Shown here: one piece after another, positions 36,680-49,257 of the stretch
Layout of the letters: each line of letters begins with the position of its first letter
How positions within the stretch are numbered: position 1 is the first letter of the stretch
Source: Paraspadella gotoi
Taxonomy: Eukaryota > Chaetognatha
Direction: 5' to 3'
DNA: 64,000 nucleotides
Assembly: GCA_051294375.1 (NCBI GenBank)
Contig: CM119265.1
Location: 20,054,509-20,118,508 of the forward strand
Program-made: the position numbers and the translations under genes
The notes under the pieces: generated by a model
Told to the model about the DNA's origin: nothing
Database searches by the model: none
Seen by the model: the letters and a program-made list of their open reading frames with translations, nothing else

Positions 36680-37938
36680 AGAAAAAAAAAAAAAAAACTA
36701 CGGGAAATGAAACTCGGCGTGGGGCGGAAATAAGCGAAAGGGCGGCCGACGAGAGGAAGAGAGTAAGGGTGTTTAGAGAGAAGGGTTGGGAGGGGGATCG
36801 CCGAGGGGGAAATGGAAAGGTGAGTGAAGCGGCCAACGGCGGATGGGAAAACAATTTCATGAGTCGCTTAAAAAAAAAAGTGCTTCGGGCGTAGGAGGTT
36901 CCTAGAAAAACGTGCAGATTGGAAACGGCTAATAAAATCTAGTAACCCCCCCTCTTCAAACATTCCCGCCTTTCGACAACGACGTATTACTATTTAAATT
37001 GTTCGCAAACCGCTCACTCAACCCCCTAGTCATGTTTTGCACCCACTTTCCCCTTTTTCTTTGCACCAAGCGAGCTCTTTAAGGGGGTAGGGATTAAAAT
37101 AATGGCTTGGGGATTTTTTTTTATTGCGAATGAGTTATAGGCACCGAGGAAAAACGGTTATTAGGAGAGGCATTAATAATATTTTAATTATTTTTTAAAA
37201 GAACGGTTTGATACTAAAAGATGTAGAACGTTAACTCGAAAGTTTCTCTCCCCCCAGCTCGGTTTTTTTTTCTCTTTTTTTCGTAATTTCAGTGCTATCG
37301 TTTATAAAAAAAATTAGCTGACTAATTAAACGATTGTAAATAAATTGAATTGATTATTTAAATGTGGATTCTTTAAAAGGCAAGTGAGCTTTCAAAGTAG
37401 GTTACATCTTCAAATTCAGCATATTAAAGAAAAACTTTGGGTTTCTGCGGATTAAAATTACCACCCATTAGTTTTTACCGGGATATTATAACTAAAGATT
37501 TCCCCCTTCATGTTTCACTCCGTCCTTTATTAGAATTCACCAACTACTAATTCGTGGGAAAAGTGTCGTCTCTCTGTGAGCTAAGGTTATTCGGATAACA
37601 TTTAAATGAGGCTTTCTTTATCAATTTGTCTCTTACATGTGATAATTTATTAAATGGCGATTCTTCTTTCGTTCAATTTTTATTTTAATTTTACTACCCG
37701 TAGCTCAGTAATTGTCTAAATAGCTAGTAAATTTTATGTTTCAGATACGCATTTGCCCCTTGTTTACGCAATACGCATCCTGTCTTCTTGCAAAATACAA
37801 AAGAGGTATTTAAGGATAAACGATTTAATGAAGAGGAAAATCAGATTAGGAGCAATGTTAAAACACAAAGCGTCCAGTTCAAAATACATGACACATCGGA
37901 AAAGTGAAAAAGATCATGACAATTCAAATTCAAAGTAT
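36680..37938. other. intergenic region between the convergent Ly6-like and HTATSF1 genes
   Basis: An A-run directly follows the Ly6-like stop. The rest is AT-rich sequence with no recognised gene. It should hold both 3' UTRs. I saw no strong repeat structure. Confidence 0.5.
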
Positions 37939-40900
37939 TTAGTCTTCGTCGTCGTTTTCTAAGAAATCGTTTTGCCTCTCCTCTTCCCTTTCGTCGGCTT
38001 CTTCGTCATCGTCTTTGGCCAGGTTCTTTCCATCTCCCGCAGAGACTCTGTCGCTGTCGTTTTTGACATCCGCTACATCGGTGACGCTTTTGGCATCTTC
38101 TCCCTCCTGTGGAAAGCGGTAGACTTACTATAAGCGAGTTAAAGTTAATTGAATTAATGCGAAGCAAAAACTTTTTTAAAGATGCCTTCAGAATGGCATA
38201 AAAAATAAACGGCAATATTGTCAACCAGCATAAGTCTATTATCCGAAAGGATTTTGTTTGGTAAGAATAAAAGCGTCATGGTGAAAGAACATTAGTCACT
38301 GAGGTCTGCCATCACAGCTTCTTTCCCAACGTCGAGAATTGCCAGGGTATGACTTATTCAAAGACGACGACGACAACGACGACGACAAAGCCATCGCTGA
38401 GGACTTATGGAGGATTTAGAATAATTGAAAATGGCTTAAGTAGATCGGTTCATTTTGCCCGGATAATTAATAGGAGAATCTATTTTATCCCTCAGTATTA
38501 TTCATTAAAATGCAAAACGCATCAAATTTATCTCCGTTCACAGATTCGTCCTTCTCAAATCAAAGCCAATTCCCCCCAATCTTTTCGTTCGACTCACCCC
38601 CTCCACGAGGTATTTCCTCCATTTGTCCAACCGGGCTTCCCTCTCTTCTTCTGTCTCCTGCACGTCGTATTTCGTCCGGCCGTCCCAGCATTCGGCCGAG
38701 ATTTTCCGGCCTTGGCGCAAACGTCCGTGCAGCGCGGCGATGCAAGCGTCAGAGTGCTCGGCCTCGGCGAAGATCACCGAGATCGCGCCCTCTATGTTAG
38801 TTAAGGGAGAAAGTGGCGGGTGTCGTGGTTTAATAACGTACGAAAATAGGAAATTAAACAATACGTGTCAACCGTCAGAAACTCACCGGGATTCCTGTCG
38901 TGCACCACAACTTTCTTGACGTCCCCGAACTGTGCGCAGTCTGCCTTGACGGCGTCGCGCAAAACGTTGATCTTCGTGGGGTCGACTTCGAAGTCGCTCG
39001 CGTCGAAGACGTTCTTGAGGATGGTCGTCTTCTCCCGCTTGGCTCGTTGGCCACGCCCTTTCTCTAGTCGCCACTCCAGCAACTTCTCTTGTTGGTTCTT
39101 TTTCGCTTTGCGGTTGTTGCGCTTCTTTTTTCGCAGGGCCGGGTTGAATTCTCCCTTCATTTGGAACGTAGCCTGCTCCACTTTCACCGTTTTTCCTGAT
39201 GTGGAAATCGTGGGGGAAGGATTTATTTAGAAGTGAATAAAAAAGCGAGAAAAAATCCGCACGAAAGAATAAAAATTGGAAAATATTCTGCGGTTGAATG
39301 GGCTTAATTTTCCGCGAAGCGCTCGCAACAAAAAAGAGAAAAACATGGAGCGAGAGAAAAGTCCAACGATGCGACGACAAAGAATATTTTGAGTTTACAA
39401 CAATTTCGGACTGAAATGTCTCGAAGGGTTCTAAAAATCTTTAATATTCTGGTTATATGAGTTGTTCAGAGGAACAGACGGCCATCAAAAACTCTCTAAA
39501 TATGAGAGCGTTATAAATTGCCTATAACAGGCTAGATAATGTTTCGGGTAAGCTTCTTTGTGTAATCGACTTTCGAAAGGAAAGAACTAAATAGTAAACT
39601 TTGAATATGGCCACGTGACTTATTTTATCTTAGCTCACAAACATGTTTGAATTTATGAATTAACGAATTTAGATTTTAATCCTCAATTCATTTCTAGTTA
39701 CTTCAATTTAAGTTAAATTTTAAACACGCAAAATTTATGCTAAAAGAAAAAAAAACTGCAATGTTGAAAAAAAGTGCTTTTAAAAATGTACTGCAATATG
39801 CAAATTAGATTTTTCAAATTCCGTACTCAATTTACAAAAAGTAACAATAACTCCTTAACTTGTTTCCTATATTTTTGTCATTATATATTTAAACGCAAAA
39901 GTTGACGTTATAAAGACCTTTGACGCAATTCCGTCTTTTTTACCAAATTCTGTTTTCTTTCGATAGAAACAAAGGAAAAAGAAAGCAATAGCCGCAAAGT
40001 TTTAGTTCTAACCGTTCAAGAGATATCCGTCAAGAATCTGCTCTGCAAGTTGGACGGATTCGTATTTGAGATAACAGCATCGACCGTCGCCTTTGTTGTT
40101 GCCGGATTCGTCGACGTAGAGTTTGATCTTGGGCTGACGGGTCGTCTCGTCGGTCATAATGATTCCCACCTGAAATACAAAAAAAAAAGAATTAATTCGG
40201 GTCTTTTCTTGGAATGCGAATTAATTGCTCTTCCTCGTTAGGTAGATGTGATGGAATAAAAAAAAATGGTAAGCAGAGGTTATATGAAGATTGATGAGGC
40301 GCGAATTTGTTCTTTTTTTCTTTTGCCTTTTTTTTAAATTTTCATTTTGGCTTTCCCCCCCCCAACTAAAACTAATTTTGTTTACAGAAAACAAATATTC
40401 AACTAACATTCAATCGTTGCAGTTCACCTTCGACATGAACTCCTTGAACTCGTCCATCGTGATATCGAGGGGAAGGTTCGAGACGTAAACGTTCGTATTC
40501 TTCTTCGCGTCTGAAACAAAAACAGAAATGATTTGAGTTATGGCGACGGCTGGCCCTGGCGAAGACCCCCCGCCACCCCCAGATTTCCCCCCCTCGATTC
40601 CCACCAACCTCCCCGAATCCCTCCCATACTCACCTTCGATGTCGAACCAGGAGGGCGGTTCCTTCACTGACGGCATCTTCCTCTTCTTTCCCACTTCCGG
40701 TTTTTCTGGCGCGGCCCCCTTAGCGTCGGCGGCGTCAGGGCCGTAGTAGTAATTCCAGTATTTCATGTAATCTTCGTAAGTGTAGGCGGACTCGTCGCTC
40801 TCGTCGTCGTCGTCATCCTCTTCTTCTTCTTCCTCTTCCTCTTTCTCTTCGTCGCCCTCCTTTTTCTCCCTTTGCTCTTTTTCCTTCTTCTTTTTCTTAG

Positions 40901-42298
40901 GGAAATTCACGTCCATCCATTTTTGGTACCAGACGCGATATTCCTCGCTGTTGGGGTCTTCGGGCATCGGGGGTAGATCATCCTTTTCTCTCTCAGAGTC
41001 TTTTTCCGAGTCTTTGTCCGACTCTTTGTCCGTTTCTTTGTCCTTCCGCTGGGAATTGTACCACTGTTGATACTGAGAGTACCACTGCCTTGCGAAGCGA
41101 TAAAAAAAAAAGAAACATGGGGAAAGGGTGATCTTTTGTTCGCCTTGTCAGGTGGCACCTAAATTTTTCTCTCGCTCGGATTTTTTTCCCCCCGAGCGCT
41201 TAGAAAAAGACATGCCAGTGACGTGAGGGGAGGAAAGGAGGAAAGGAGAAAAAAAAAATCACGACGGGAATGACTTCTCAGTCCTCACCTGTAAGCCTCT
41301 GCGTTTCCTTCTTTTTCCTCTTTTTTGTCCTCTTCTTTCGAGGTTTCGACAGTTCCGTAACTCATCTGGTATCTGTTAAAGACAGAAGGGAGATTCATAT
41401 ATCTTATTACATTATTATCCTCGCCCTCCACCCATTTTTTTTTTGTAACCTGAGACCGACCTGGCAATGAAATCCTCGTCTATTTTTGGGAACCAAGCTT
41501 TCTTATTTGGTTCCCATTCGTAAACGGCTCCGTCTTTATCGGCGTACGAAAGTCCGTCCTCGCTGAAAATCCTGGCGATAGAAAAACCTAATTTGTTTTA
41601 CATCCATTTTCTCATAATCTTCAGTATATACGTTTAAAAAATACGTAATGTCACTAAAATGCAAAAAAAGGGGAGGAGTCTGACATAAACATAACAGAAA
41701 ATTCTAGAAATGAAACAAGTGCAAAGTTTATGTCCCGAGAAGTTAATGGGTCGAAAAAAGATAAGCGCCAGGGGAGTAAGGATGCAGAAATAAGCGTCTG
41801 TTGGAGAGGAGGTTAATGCGGAAGGGAATAAAAAGGGAGAGTTGGGGAAAGAGTAGCAGTCAGAGAGCAATATAAGGGATTAGGGAGGAAAGAAAAACCT
41901 TTAAAAAATACATCTAATATTATCAAAAGAAAATCCTTCGTGAAAAATAAAGGTATGAAGAAAAAAAGCAAAAACCACACAACCGAAAACGATTGCGTCG
42001 CTGCATTGGAAAAACTTATTTTTTTAAAAAAAAGCACTTTTTTTTATTTTTGGCAGAACCAAAGTGAGAAAACCAAACCAAACCGTCGCGAATCGATACC
42101 AATTTTTACCACTGAACACGAGGCGTCGTTTGAACAATGAGCAACCCTCACCCAACTAAGCGACCTCACTCACAATGGGGTCCCTCACCTGCCAAACTCG
42201 TCGGCCTCTCGCATATCGTCGGCTTCGGTCTCAGTCTCTTTTCTTTTCTTCTCTTCCTCCTCGAGGCGAATTTGTTCCTCGAACGAAATGTCCGCCAT
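37939..42298 (-). CDS. HTATSF1: HIV Tat-specific factor 1 homologue (Tat-SF1 / CUS2), splicing factor
   Basis: This is a U2 snRNP-associated splicing and elongation factor acting in the nucleus. Nine exons (42298-42189, 41571-41461, 41372-41289, 41088-40634, 40510-40428, 40169-40013, 39195-38887, 38791-38598, 38106-37939) join in phase to 556 residues. The N-terminus is MADISFEEQIRLEEE. An N-terminal block contains YEWEPNKKAWFPKIDEDFIA, as in human Tat-SF1. Next come an acidic linker and RRM1 from about residue 258 (TNVYVSNLPLDITMDEF, KGDGRCCYLKYESV). The C-terminal UHM at about 388-475 has TTILKNVFDASDFEVDP and ISAECWDGRTKYDVQETEEE. A short acidic tail ends FLENDDED; vertebrates have a much longer one. 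The UHM R-x-F motif reads RLR here. Its start lies 311 bp downstream of the NUP88 stop on the same strand. Confidence 0.95.
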
Positions 42299-42608
42299 TT
42301 TGAAAATCCGTCAAATCTATTTGTTATTATCTCTTGTCTTCTATATATCACAGCTTATAATAAATTTAGTTTTGTGTGACGTAGAGAAGGTAACTAAAAA
42401 ATATAAATTGGCACGTAGTTGGACGTCAATCCAGATTAAGATTCGAAGATGTTACATGAAATTAAACTATAGCAACAAAACGGTTTTAAAAAATGGAGCA
42501 GGGAAAGGGCGGGGCGAAATCAGGGAAACAAAATGACGGCGCGGGCGAAAGAGAAGAATCGAGTTTAATAAATCTGCCCTCGCTGGGACTTGGCAACAAC
42601 AATAAATC

Positions 42609-45600
42609 TTAGGAAATATCGAGATTGAGACTCTTGACAGAGTCGACCAGCTCTTGTACGGAGCGACCCTGATCCGTCAAAAGACCCTTGATCGAGTTCT
42701 TCTGCGATGAGGAGATAGACGCCGCTGCCTCGGCGTCTTTAACGCCGACGCTCTTTAACAGATTTCGCCGCTGCTCCAGCTGATAACGCCGCTTAATCTT
42801 CGCCTGTTCCACGTTGCCTGTTTAATGGGGACATTGGGGAGGGAGGGGAGGAGGAGGAGGAGATATATATCAACAGTGACGAAATGTAAAATTTAAAAAA
42901 AAAAGACTGATCCAGGGTGTCAAGGGACAGGAGGGGGGGCAGTCGCGGGGGAAAAAAAGAGTTAAGCGAGTGGGTGATATAAGTAGGAATATAACGAAAA
43001 CGGCCATAAATCATTTTCTTTGAGCTGAATAAAAAAGAGAAAAAAATCACGATTTATTTCCCTTCAGACAAACAAGAACGGTAATTCAAATGTGTTGCGC
43101 CGCAGTGACTTTCTTTTCAGTATTTATTGTATTTACTGTATTTATGCATCTGAATTTTGTCTTTTATTCTTTAAAGTTTAAGGATTTCCTGAAGGCGGCG
43201 CTATCAGTCACTTAGATTTCAGGTTTTTTCCTGTCTTTACAAATGAGAAATCAACAATAAGCTAATTATATGCATTTTTAACATAAGTGGGACCGACCGA
43301 CGGACAAACATACCGACCGACCGACCGACGAGTTGCTCCGCGAGTACTCGCGGAGAAACTAAAAAAGCGATTAAATGGCGAAAAGAGAGATCCCTCATAT
43401 TTCAATTTTAAAACACTTATGAACAAAAAAAGTGAAGTGAAATATTTTACATAGTCGACGTAATGCATATCCCTGTTCGATTCAGGGACGCAAAAGAAAA
43501 ATCGTCTCATTTTCAAGTTTCAAGGCGCGTGGCTAAATTGGATACTATGGCCGCACGACTTAAAGCTGTCCGTCCTCAGCCTCGTCTTAATGTCTGAGCA
43601 GGTTAAATCATCTCGTTTCAATCGAGCGTCCCGGGTTCAAACCCTGGGTATCCCGGTTCTGGCTTAAATGTGACGGAGCCGGTCTAAACATGCCAGTGAC
43701 AGGAGGCGGTCACTGAGGGTCCGCAGCCACTACCCCAGTTGGTGAGATACCCCGCGCCCCGGTTATCACAGGAAATCCTCCCGTTGCCATAATACTACAT
43801 AAAATCTCTGCCAAATTACACACCCGTCACCAATCTCGCCCAGTCTTCCTTCAACTCACCTTTCAGCACGTTGATCCTCTGCTCAATTCCGACGAGTTCC
43901 GTCCGCATTTCTGTCTCGGCGGCGCTGAGGACCGGAGATCGCGACTCCAATTTTTTCATCACGGCCTCCAAGCGACGCGTCAAGTCCTCCTGAAAGACCG
44001 AAGCTTAACAATTAATCATTTATTTCTAGTCATTTAACGTATAAAAATCAAACCTGAGTTTCTTGGGCCGTGTTTAATTTATCGGCGAGACGTTCTAGTC
44101 CTTCTCGCAGATCGATATTCGTCTTTGTTTCAAGTTGATCCAACTGTCAGAAGTGAAAGTAGTAATGCATTTTAAAATTATCTCTTTGCTCTTAAAAATC
44201 TCTTTTTTATCGTTATAAATTTTTAAAAGAAGGGCTCTCAAAGCAATTTCCTTTTCATGATGAGATTTTGATTTCATTTCATTAAATCACCACGCATCTT
44301 TTTCTCTCCTTCTCAGGAAAGCGGAGAAACGACAGAAACGTGTTTTGCTCAAGATGCGAGTCGAATCTTTCAACAATTTCTTGCTTTGCTTCGAAGTTCA
44401 TCTCACAACAATTCTAAGTTCTAAAGACATCTATGTTTAAAGTATATATTTTTTATTAAGTACTAAAAGATCATTCTAAATCATCTCTCTCCCAATCCAT
44501 CCTAAATTTCTCGATCTTGTTCCACACACCTGGTTCCATTGATTAGCCTTGGACTCACACAAGAGGCCCATACGTCTCTTCAACTCTTCCCGCGCCTGAA
44601 CCTGGCGCAGAAGGTATTCGTCTCGCAGGCCTTGCGTTGCGCGGATAAGGATCTGGTGGCAGGGGATGGAGGGATTTGCGGAAAGAAAAGTTAGGAGTCA
44701 AATTCTCAGAATAAATCAAGGGCGGAGAGTAAAAGATAATAAGCAATTATATTTTCCTACAAAACGGAGAAAACCTTAAAGCATAAAATCATTCCATTGG
44801 CGTCCCACATCCGCCAAAACAAACCTGAAGGCAATGCTGCTCGCTAATCGGCTCGTCGCCGCCCCCAGCTTTTAAAATAGGATTCGAAACCGCCCTTCGT
44901 GCGAGAATTGATTGCAGGTGTTTGTCTATGGGTTCCGCTTCGAGCTTCTTGAGCGGCGACGCCGAGGTGGGGACGGTGGGGGCGAGCGAGAGGAGATCTG
45001 AATGAGCGAAAAAAAAGGAAAGAAAAACGGAAATGGAGAAAAATAAAAATAAATGAAAACGGGGACGGGTGATTCATTTTATTTCCTCCCAAGAACAAAA
45101 TCTCTCTGAAATTCCCTCCTTTTTCTTTCCACGCACTTGTGCGCTCATCAGACCGGAAAGAGAAACTGACCGAAGAGAAATTCCATTAAAAAACGTCACG
45201 CCTAACCGGATGTGACCATCTCAATTCTTAAAACTGATTCAGCTCTGCCAAAGTTCCCGTTTACAAGAGAAATCGTTTCGCCTTAACTTATATCTTACTT
45301 ATTTCCCTCACCCCCCCCCAATTGCCCATTCACCTTTGGGAATGGACTGAAGGGTGGGATTAAGCGGAACGGTGAGCAAAGAGTCGTCGTGACACAAGCA
45401 GATTATGGTTGGGATTCCCAAGAGGGGACCGCGGGTGACCCCTACTCCTCGGAGTGGGCCGGGAGGGACGGAGGCGTGTGGCTGGGTGCAAACTAAGTGC
45501 TCCACGACTGCTGGGTCCCCTGGAGGGAAAGCAAGATCAAAAGATTAACTCTAATTCTTTTTTATCTCCAATTTATCTTTCGCACCCGCGATTTCTTGAT

Positions 45601-48600
45601 CGTCCGCGACGAGATCAAAGAACGATTCAACATTTCCCGCCCATGGCAACGAGACAGCATGAAGCCCGGCTTGATGACAGCAATAATACCTAAACGATGA
45701 AAGAATATTGAAAATAAAAGTAATTTAGCTATACCAATAAACGCTTACCTGTCGTTAGTGTTGGGGTCTTTTACGAGATTGATGAGACATGAAATGGAAT
45801 CTGGGTCTTCTTCGGGCATCGGAGCATTGAAGGAGAGTTCGAGCTCCACCGCCTCGTAGACGAAAAGCGAGGGAGGCGAATGACGGTGATCAGCAGAAGA
45901 CGAAAGAGTTTCCGCTTCGTTTGCTGAACGGGTAAATTGATTATCCCAGTTGACATTATGTAGTTAATATAGTTAATTTTAACTCTCAGCATTGGGCAAT
46001 GGGCATTGATGGGCATTAATGGTTGCGAATCGCTTGAATCTTCTTTTTGGGAGCAGAGGCCAGATTATCACTTGCTGGTTCTTAAATCTTGGACCGAAAA
46101 AAAAAATTTACTTCTTGATTACCGAGAGGGATGGAGTGGTACAATCGGCCATTTCGCGTGCACGTAACCAAAATGGGGGGCGTCGAGTCCAAGCAAAGAA
46201 TGGCGCACGCGTCAACACCGTAATTGTCATCCGCAGGAGGGAGCATCTTTAATGGACCATCCATTCGGGCGGTAAACTGGGAAGATGCATGGTCAGACCC
46301 TACGGTTAAAAAAAAAATTAAAAAGTTACTTCATTAATAGAAAGGAAAATGGAATGAGCTCGGAAAATCTAAATGTTAAACGTGTCGGGGATTGCGTTTG
46401 TCTTTAATTAAAAAATAAAGAAAGGTTAACGAAAAAAAAAGATGGTGATGTGGCGAATCCTAAATTCGCCTCCCGTATAGCTTTGGTGAACTCAGCTCGT
46501 CCCATTGGCTTGGACAGTAAGGCGTAGTAAATTTCTAAATTTAACTTTAATTAAAATTCTAAAAGTGAGGAACAAAACAACATTATATTAATGAACATTT
46601 ATGTATAAAAAAATTTATAATAAATTTTACAATTTACGCAGTAGGCCATATTTATACTAGTACTAATCCAATAAATGTTAAAATTTCAAAACAGTTTTTT
46701 CTAAGATTATTTTGCAGATTTGATTCGTCATAAAAAGTTGATAAAAAGAAATATAACTCTTTTTAAAAAATTCCTTCATTAAGTGGGTCAAAAATTAGAA
46801 AAAGCTATATTTTAAGCTGAAAATTAACTTTTTATATATTAAATATAGTTTTTGTAATTTTTAACCCACTTAATGAAAGAATTTTTAAAAATAATTTATA
46901 TTTTCTTATATCAACTTTTGACGAGGAATTCAAATCTGCAATCAAAATTAAGAAAAGCCTATTTTGAAATTTTTCGATTTTATAAGGATAATACTATATA
47001 TATAAATATAGCCTACTGCGAAAATTAAAAAACATAAAATTAATTTTTTTTACAAATTAATGTTCACTGATGGTATGTTGTTCATAATTGACCTTTTTAG
47101 AATTTTCGTACGTAACTTTCACTACGCCTTATTGGACAGCTAAGCACTCGTTCACCAATCGTGAGTTCCGGGTTCAATCCCCTCACGGTCACGGTGGTTA
47201 AGATGTGATGGTGTTGGCATAAACACGCCAATGACATGGGGTGGTTCACTGCAGGTCCAAAGCCCTGAGCGCCAGCTGTCGGGAGATGCCCCTCCAGTCA
47301 TCACACAGGTCCCCCGTCGCTTAAGGGTATGCAAATTATGCATCCCACGCCTATGCCCTACTTCTCGCTCGCTCTTTAACAGTGGCAATGAGTGTCTATT
47401 CTCAAGAGAGCATGCTCTGGGCTTGAGGACCCCAGTGTGCTGTCTTGGGGGGGGGGCATGTGTGGCAAATCTTAAATGCGCCAGTGACATGGGGTGGTAA
47501 CAACAGGTCCAAAGCCCTGAGCGCCAGCTGTCGAGAGATGCCTCACACCCCAGGCATACCACATGGTCCCCGCCAGTTGGCCATAGTGGCAAGTATTTGA
47601 AATAACGAATCACATAAAATTGAAGGAACAAGCTCATCTTTCACGCGTCCTTTGTATCTTCGCATTTCCTAGAGAAATATCGAAAATCGTTTCAGGGATT
47701 GGGGTGGATAAAGGTATATACTATATAGGGGCCCCGGAACGATATTCTCCGTCGCGACCCGAATTATCTTAACCTTCACAAGTTCACAGTAATCCGAACA
47801 CAACAAAAACAGAAAAAAACACACACACACAAAAAAACCAAAAAAAAACAATCCGATAAGAAACACGGTTATAAAAGGTTTCGATAAAAAAATATATATA
47901 TATCTACGGATAATAAATAATAAGGATAAAAGAAGGAAAAGTGTGTTGCGTGTGTTGCGCCACATGAGAAGAGATCATTAAGACATCATGTTACTATAAA
48001 AGTTATACTTACATATATTATACGGCTTGGGACACGATTTATAGTATTAAATGCATTAACTTTTATATGATACTAATTACTAAAGCAATAATATAATTGT
48101 AGAGTACGAATACAAATATAAAACATATGTACAAGAAACTTTTCGAATACCAATATGCCAAATATTAACCGAAACCCGAATTATACTTATACGTATAAGT
48201 GGGATTAAACATCAGACTAGATGATTAATCGAGCGACCAAATGAACCAAAAAAAGTAGCCAACACAATTTCCCATATTCTTCCCCCACCCTCCGACCCAT
48301 TAAAGCTAACCGGATAACAGGCGAAAAACGTCTCCGTTGTCCTTGAGGACGAAAATCGGCCAGACGACTTTTGATTCGGAATACGCATCGTCTTTTTCTT
48401 CTTCCTTGGCGCTCTCTTCCACCATTTCTCTTCCCTCCGATTCCTCCTCCATCTCCTCTCCGATGACGGGCGGTCCAAAGTCAAAGTCCACGGCGACGTC
48501 TCCTAGCGCTGCGGCGGCGCTGAGACGTGAGGCATCGGCCGAGACGTCATGGCCCGACGCAGCGTCGCCGAGGACAAAGAGTTGGGCGGGGCCGACCTCG

Positions 48601-49257
48601 GTATCGCCGACATCGAAGACTCGGAGCAGATTGTCGGAGGAGAGGACGACCACGGAATCGTCCCGAGGGTGCCACTTGACGCGGATGACATCGACGCCCC
48701 CCTCACCTGCGAATACGGCGCCGCCCAGCCGACTCGCGACGCAGAGACAGACGTCGGCGCCAGCGTCGAAGTCGGCGTGGCGCCCGAATCGTTTAGGGAG
48801 GCGAAGGACGGCAAGGTCGTTAAGGCCTGCGAGGAAGAGATGACGGCCGGATGAAGAAAGCTGAAATTGAAAAGAACGAGATGAGTAAGGAATTCAGATA
48901 ATTAGTGAAATTTACTGATAATTTAAAAGCAAGTAAAGTTGCTGTTTTCATGACAAAGAAAACGCGGAAAAAATCATCGCAGTCCTCTTTGCTCACTTCC
49001 AAAGCGACGACTTGGAAGTCGATTTCATCGTCGGGTTTCAAAACTTGCTGCACTTTTTGAGCCTCGGTGACAGTTCCAGCGGCAAGACTCTTCAAGTTTA
49101 TCGTCAGCACATCCTTCGATTCCCAACGCCAAAGAAAGAGCTGATCAGTGTCGACAGCTACGACGGATGTCGATTTTTTTAATATCGTTGTCGTTGTCGT
49201 TTTCAAAGCAGTCGCGATCAAATCAGACAGCGCTTCTCGCCAATGAGGCGCCATCAT
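42609..49257 (-). CDS. NUP88: nuclear pore complex protein NUP88
   Basis: This is a cytoplasmic-face nucleoporin that works with NUP214 and NUP62 in export. Eleven exons (49257-48997, 48860-48311, 46299-46123, 45923-45749, 45689-45586, 45519-45334, 44997-44825, 44652-44530, 44143-44054, 43989-43860, 42817-42609) join in phase to 725 residues; human has 741. Diagnostic matches include AVLRLPKRFGRHADFDAG, VVVLSSDNLLRVFDV, GDVAVDFDFGP and PPADDNYGVDACAILCL then NGRLYHS in the propeller (about 1-500). EHLVCTQPHASVPPGPLRG and the C-terminal coiled coil (about 520-725, ILIRATQGLRDEYLLRQVQA) complete the fold. The C-terminus is VQELVDSVKSLNLDIS. Exon 2 carries an acidic insert (EEMEEESEGREMVEESAK). 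Intron 2 holds an LTR-type repeat with a nested MITE, and intron 10 a solo LTR. Confidence 0.96.
43546..43791 (+). mobile_element. solo LTR of the tRNA-containing TRIM family
   Basis: The unit is 246 bp, from TATGGC to its perfect inverted form GCCATA, between ATAC direct repeats (43542-43545 and 43792-43795). Inside is a tRNA-like sequence: A box TGTCTGAGCAGG at 43591-43602 and B box GGTTCAAACCC at 43634-43644, 43 bp apart as in real tRNAs. A CTCG/CGAG anticodon-type stem closes a 7-base loop (43612-43626), and a near-perfect T-arm is present. The 3' 130 bp (CCAGTGAC...GGCGGTCACTGAGGGTC... GTTGCCATA) are clearly homologous to the LTRs at 35 and 62-63.8 kb read on their minus strand. It lies in NUP88 intron 10. 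Confidence 0.8.
46449..47585 (+). mobile_element. diverged TRIM-family element with tRNA-like promoter, interrupted by a MITE
   Basis: It starts TGTGGCGAATCC like the LTRs of this family. The tRNA-like head has A box TGGCTTGGACAG (46506-46517) and B box GGTTCAATCCC (47171-47181). Once the MITE and one TTGGACAG are removed, these are 43 bp apart. The core ACGCCAATGACATGGGGTGG at 47227-47246 recurs as CGCCAGTGACATGGGGTGG at 47479-47497, in a second, internally deleted terminal unit starting TGTGGCAAATC at 47461 and ending GGCCATA at 47585. A G-tract (47446-47457) lies just before that unit, where a polypurine tract would be. Flanking tetramers GTGA and GTGG match imperfectly. It lies in NUP88 intron 2. 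Confidence 0.6.
46518..47131. mobile_element. palindromic MITE with 8-bp target duplication
   Basis: This 614-bp AT-rich element begins TAAGGCGTAGT and ends with the exact inverse ACTACGCCTTA. It is flanked on both sides by TTGGACAG (46510-46517 and 47132-47139). Its two halves are imperfect inverted copies: CTTCATTAAGTGGGTCAAAA near 46783 pairs with TTTAACCCACTTAATGAAAG near 46860. Eight-base duplications are typical of hAT, P and Merlin transposons, and hAT is the commonest source. No coding sequence is present. Confidence 0.88.

Noticed and set aside
48337-48854. Plus-strand frames opposite NUP88 exon 2
   Set aside because: They are shadows of the GC-rich NUP88 exon, whose minus-strand frame matches the family along its length.
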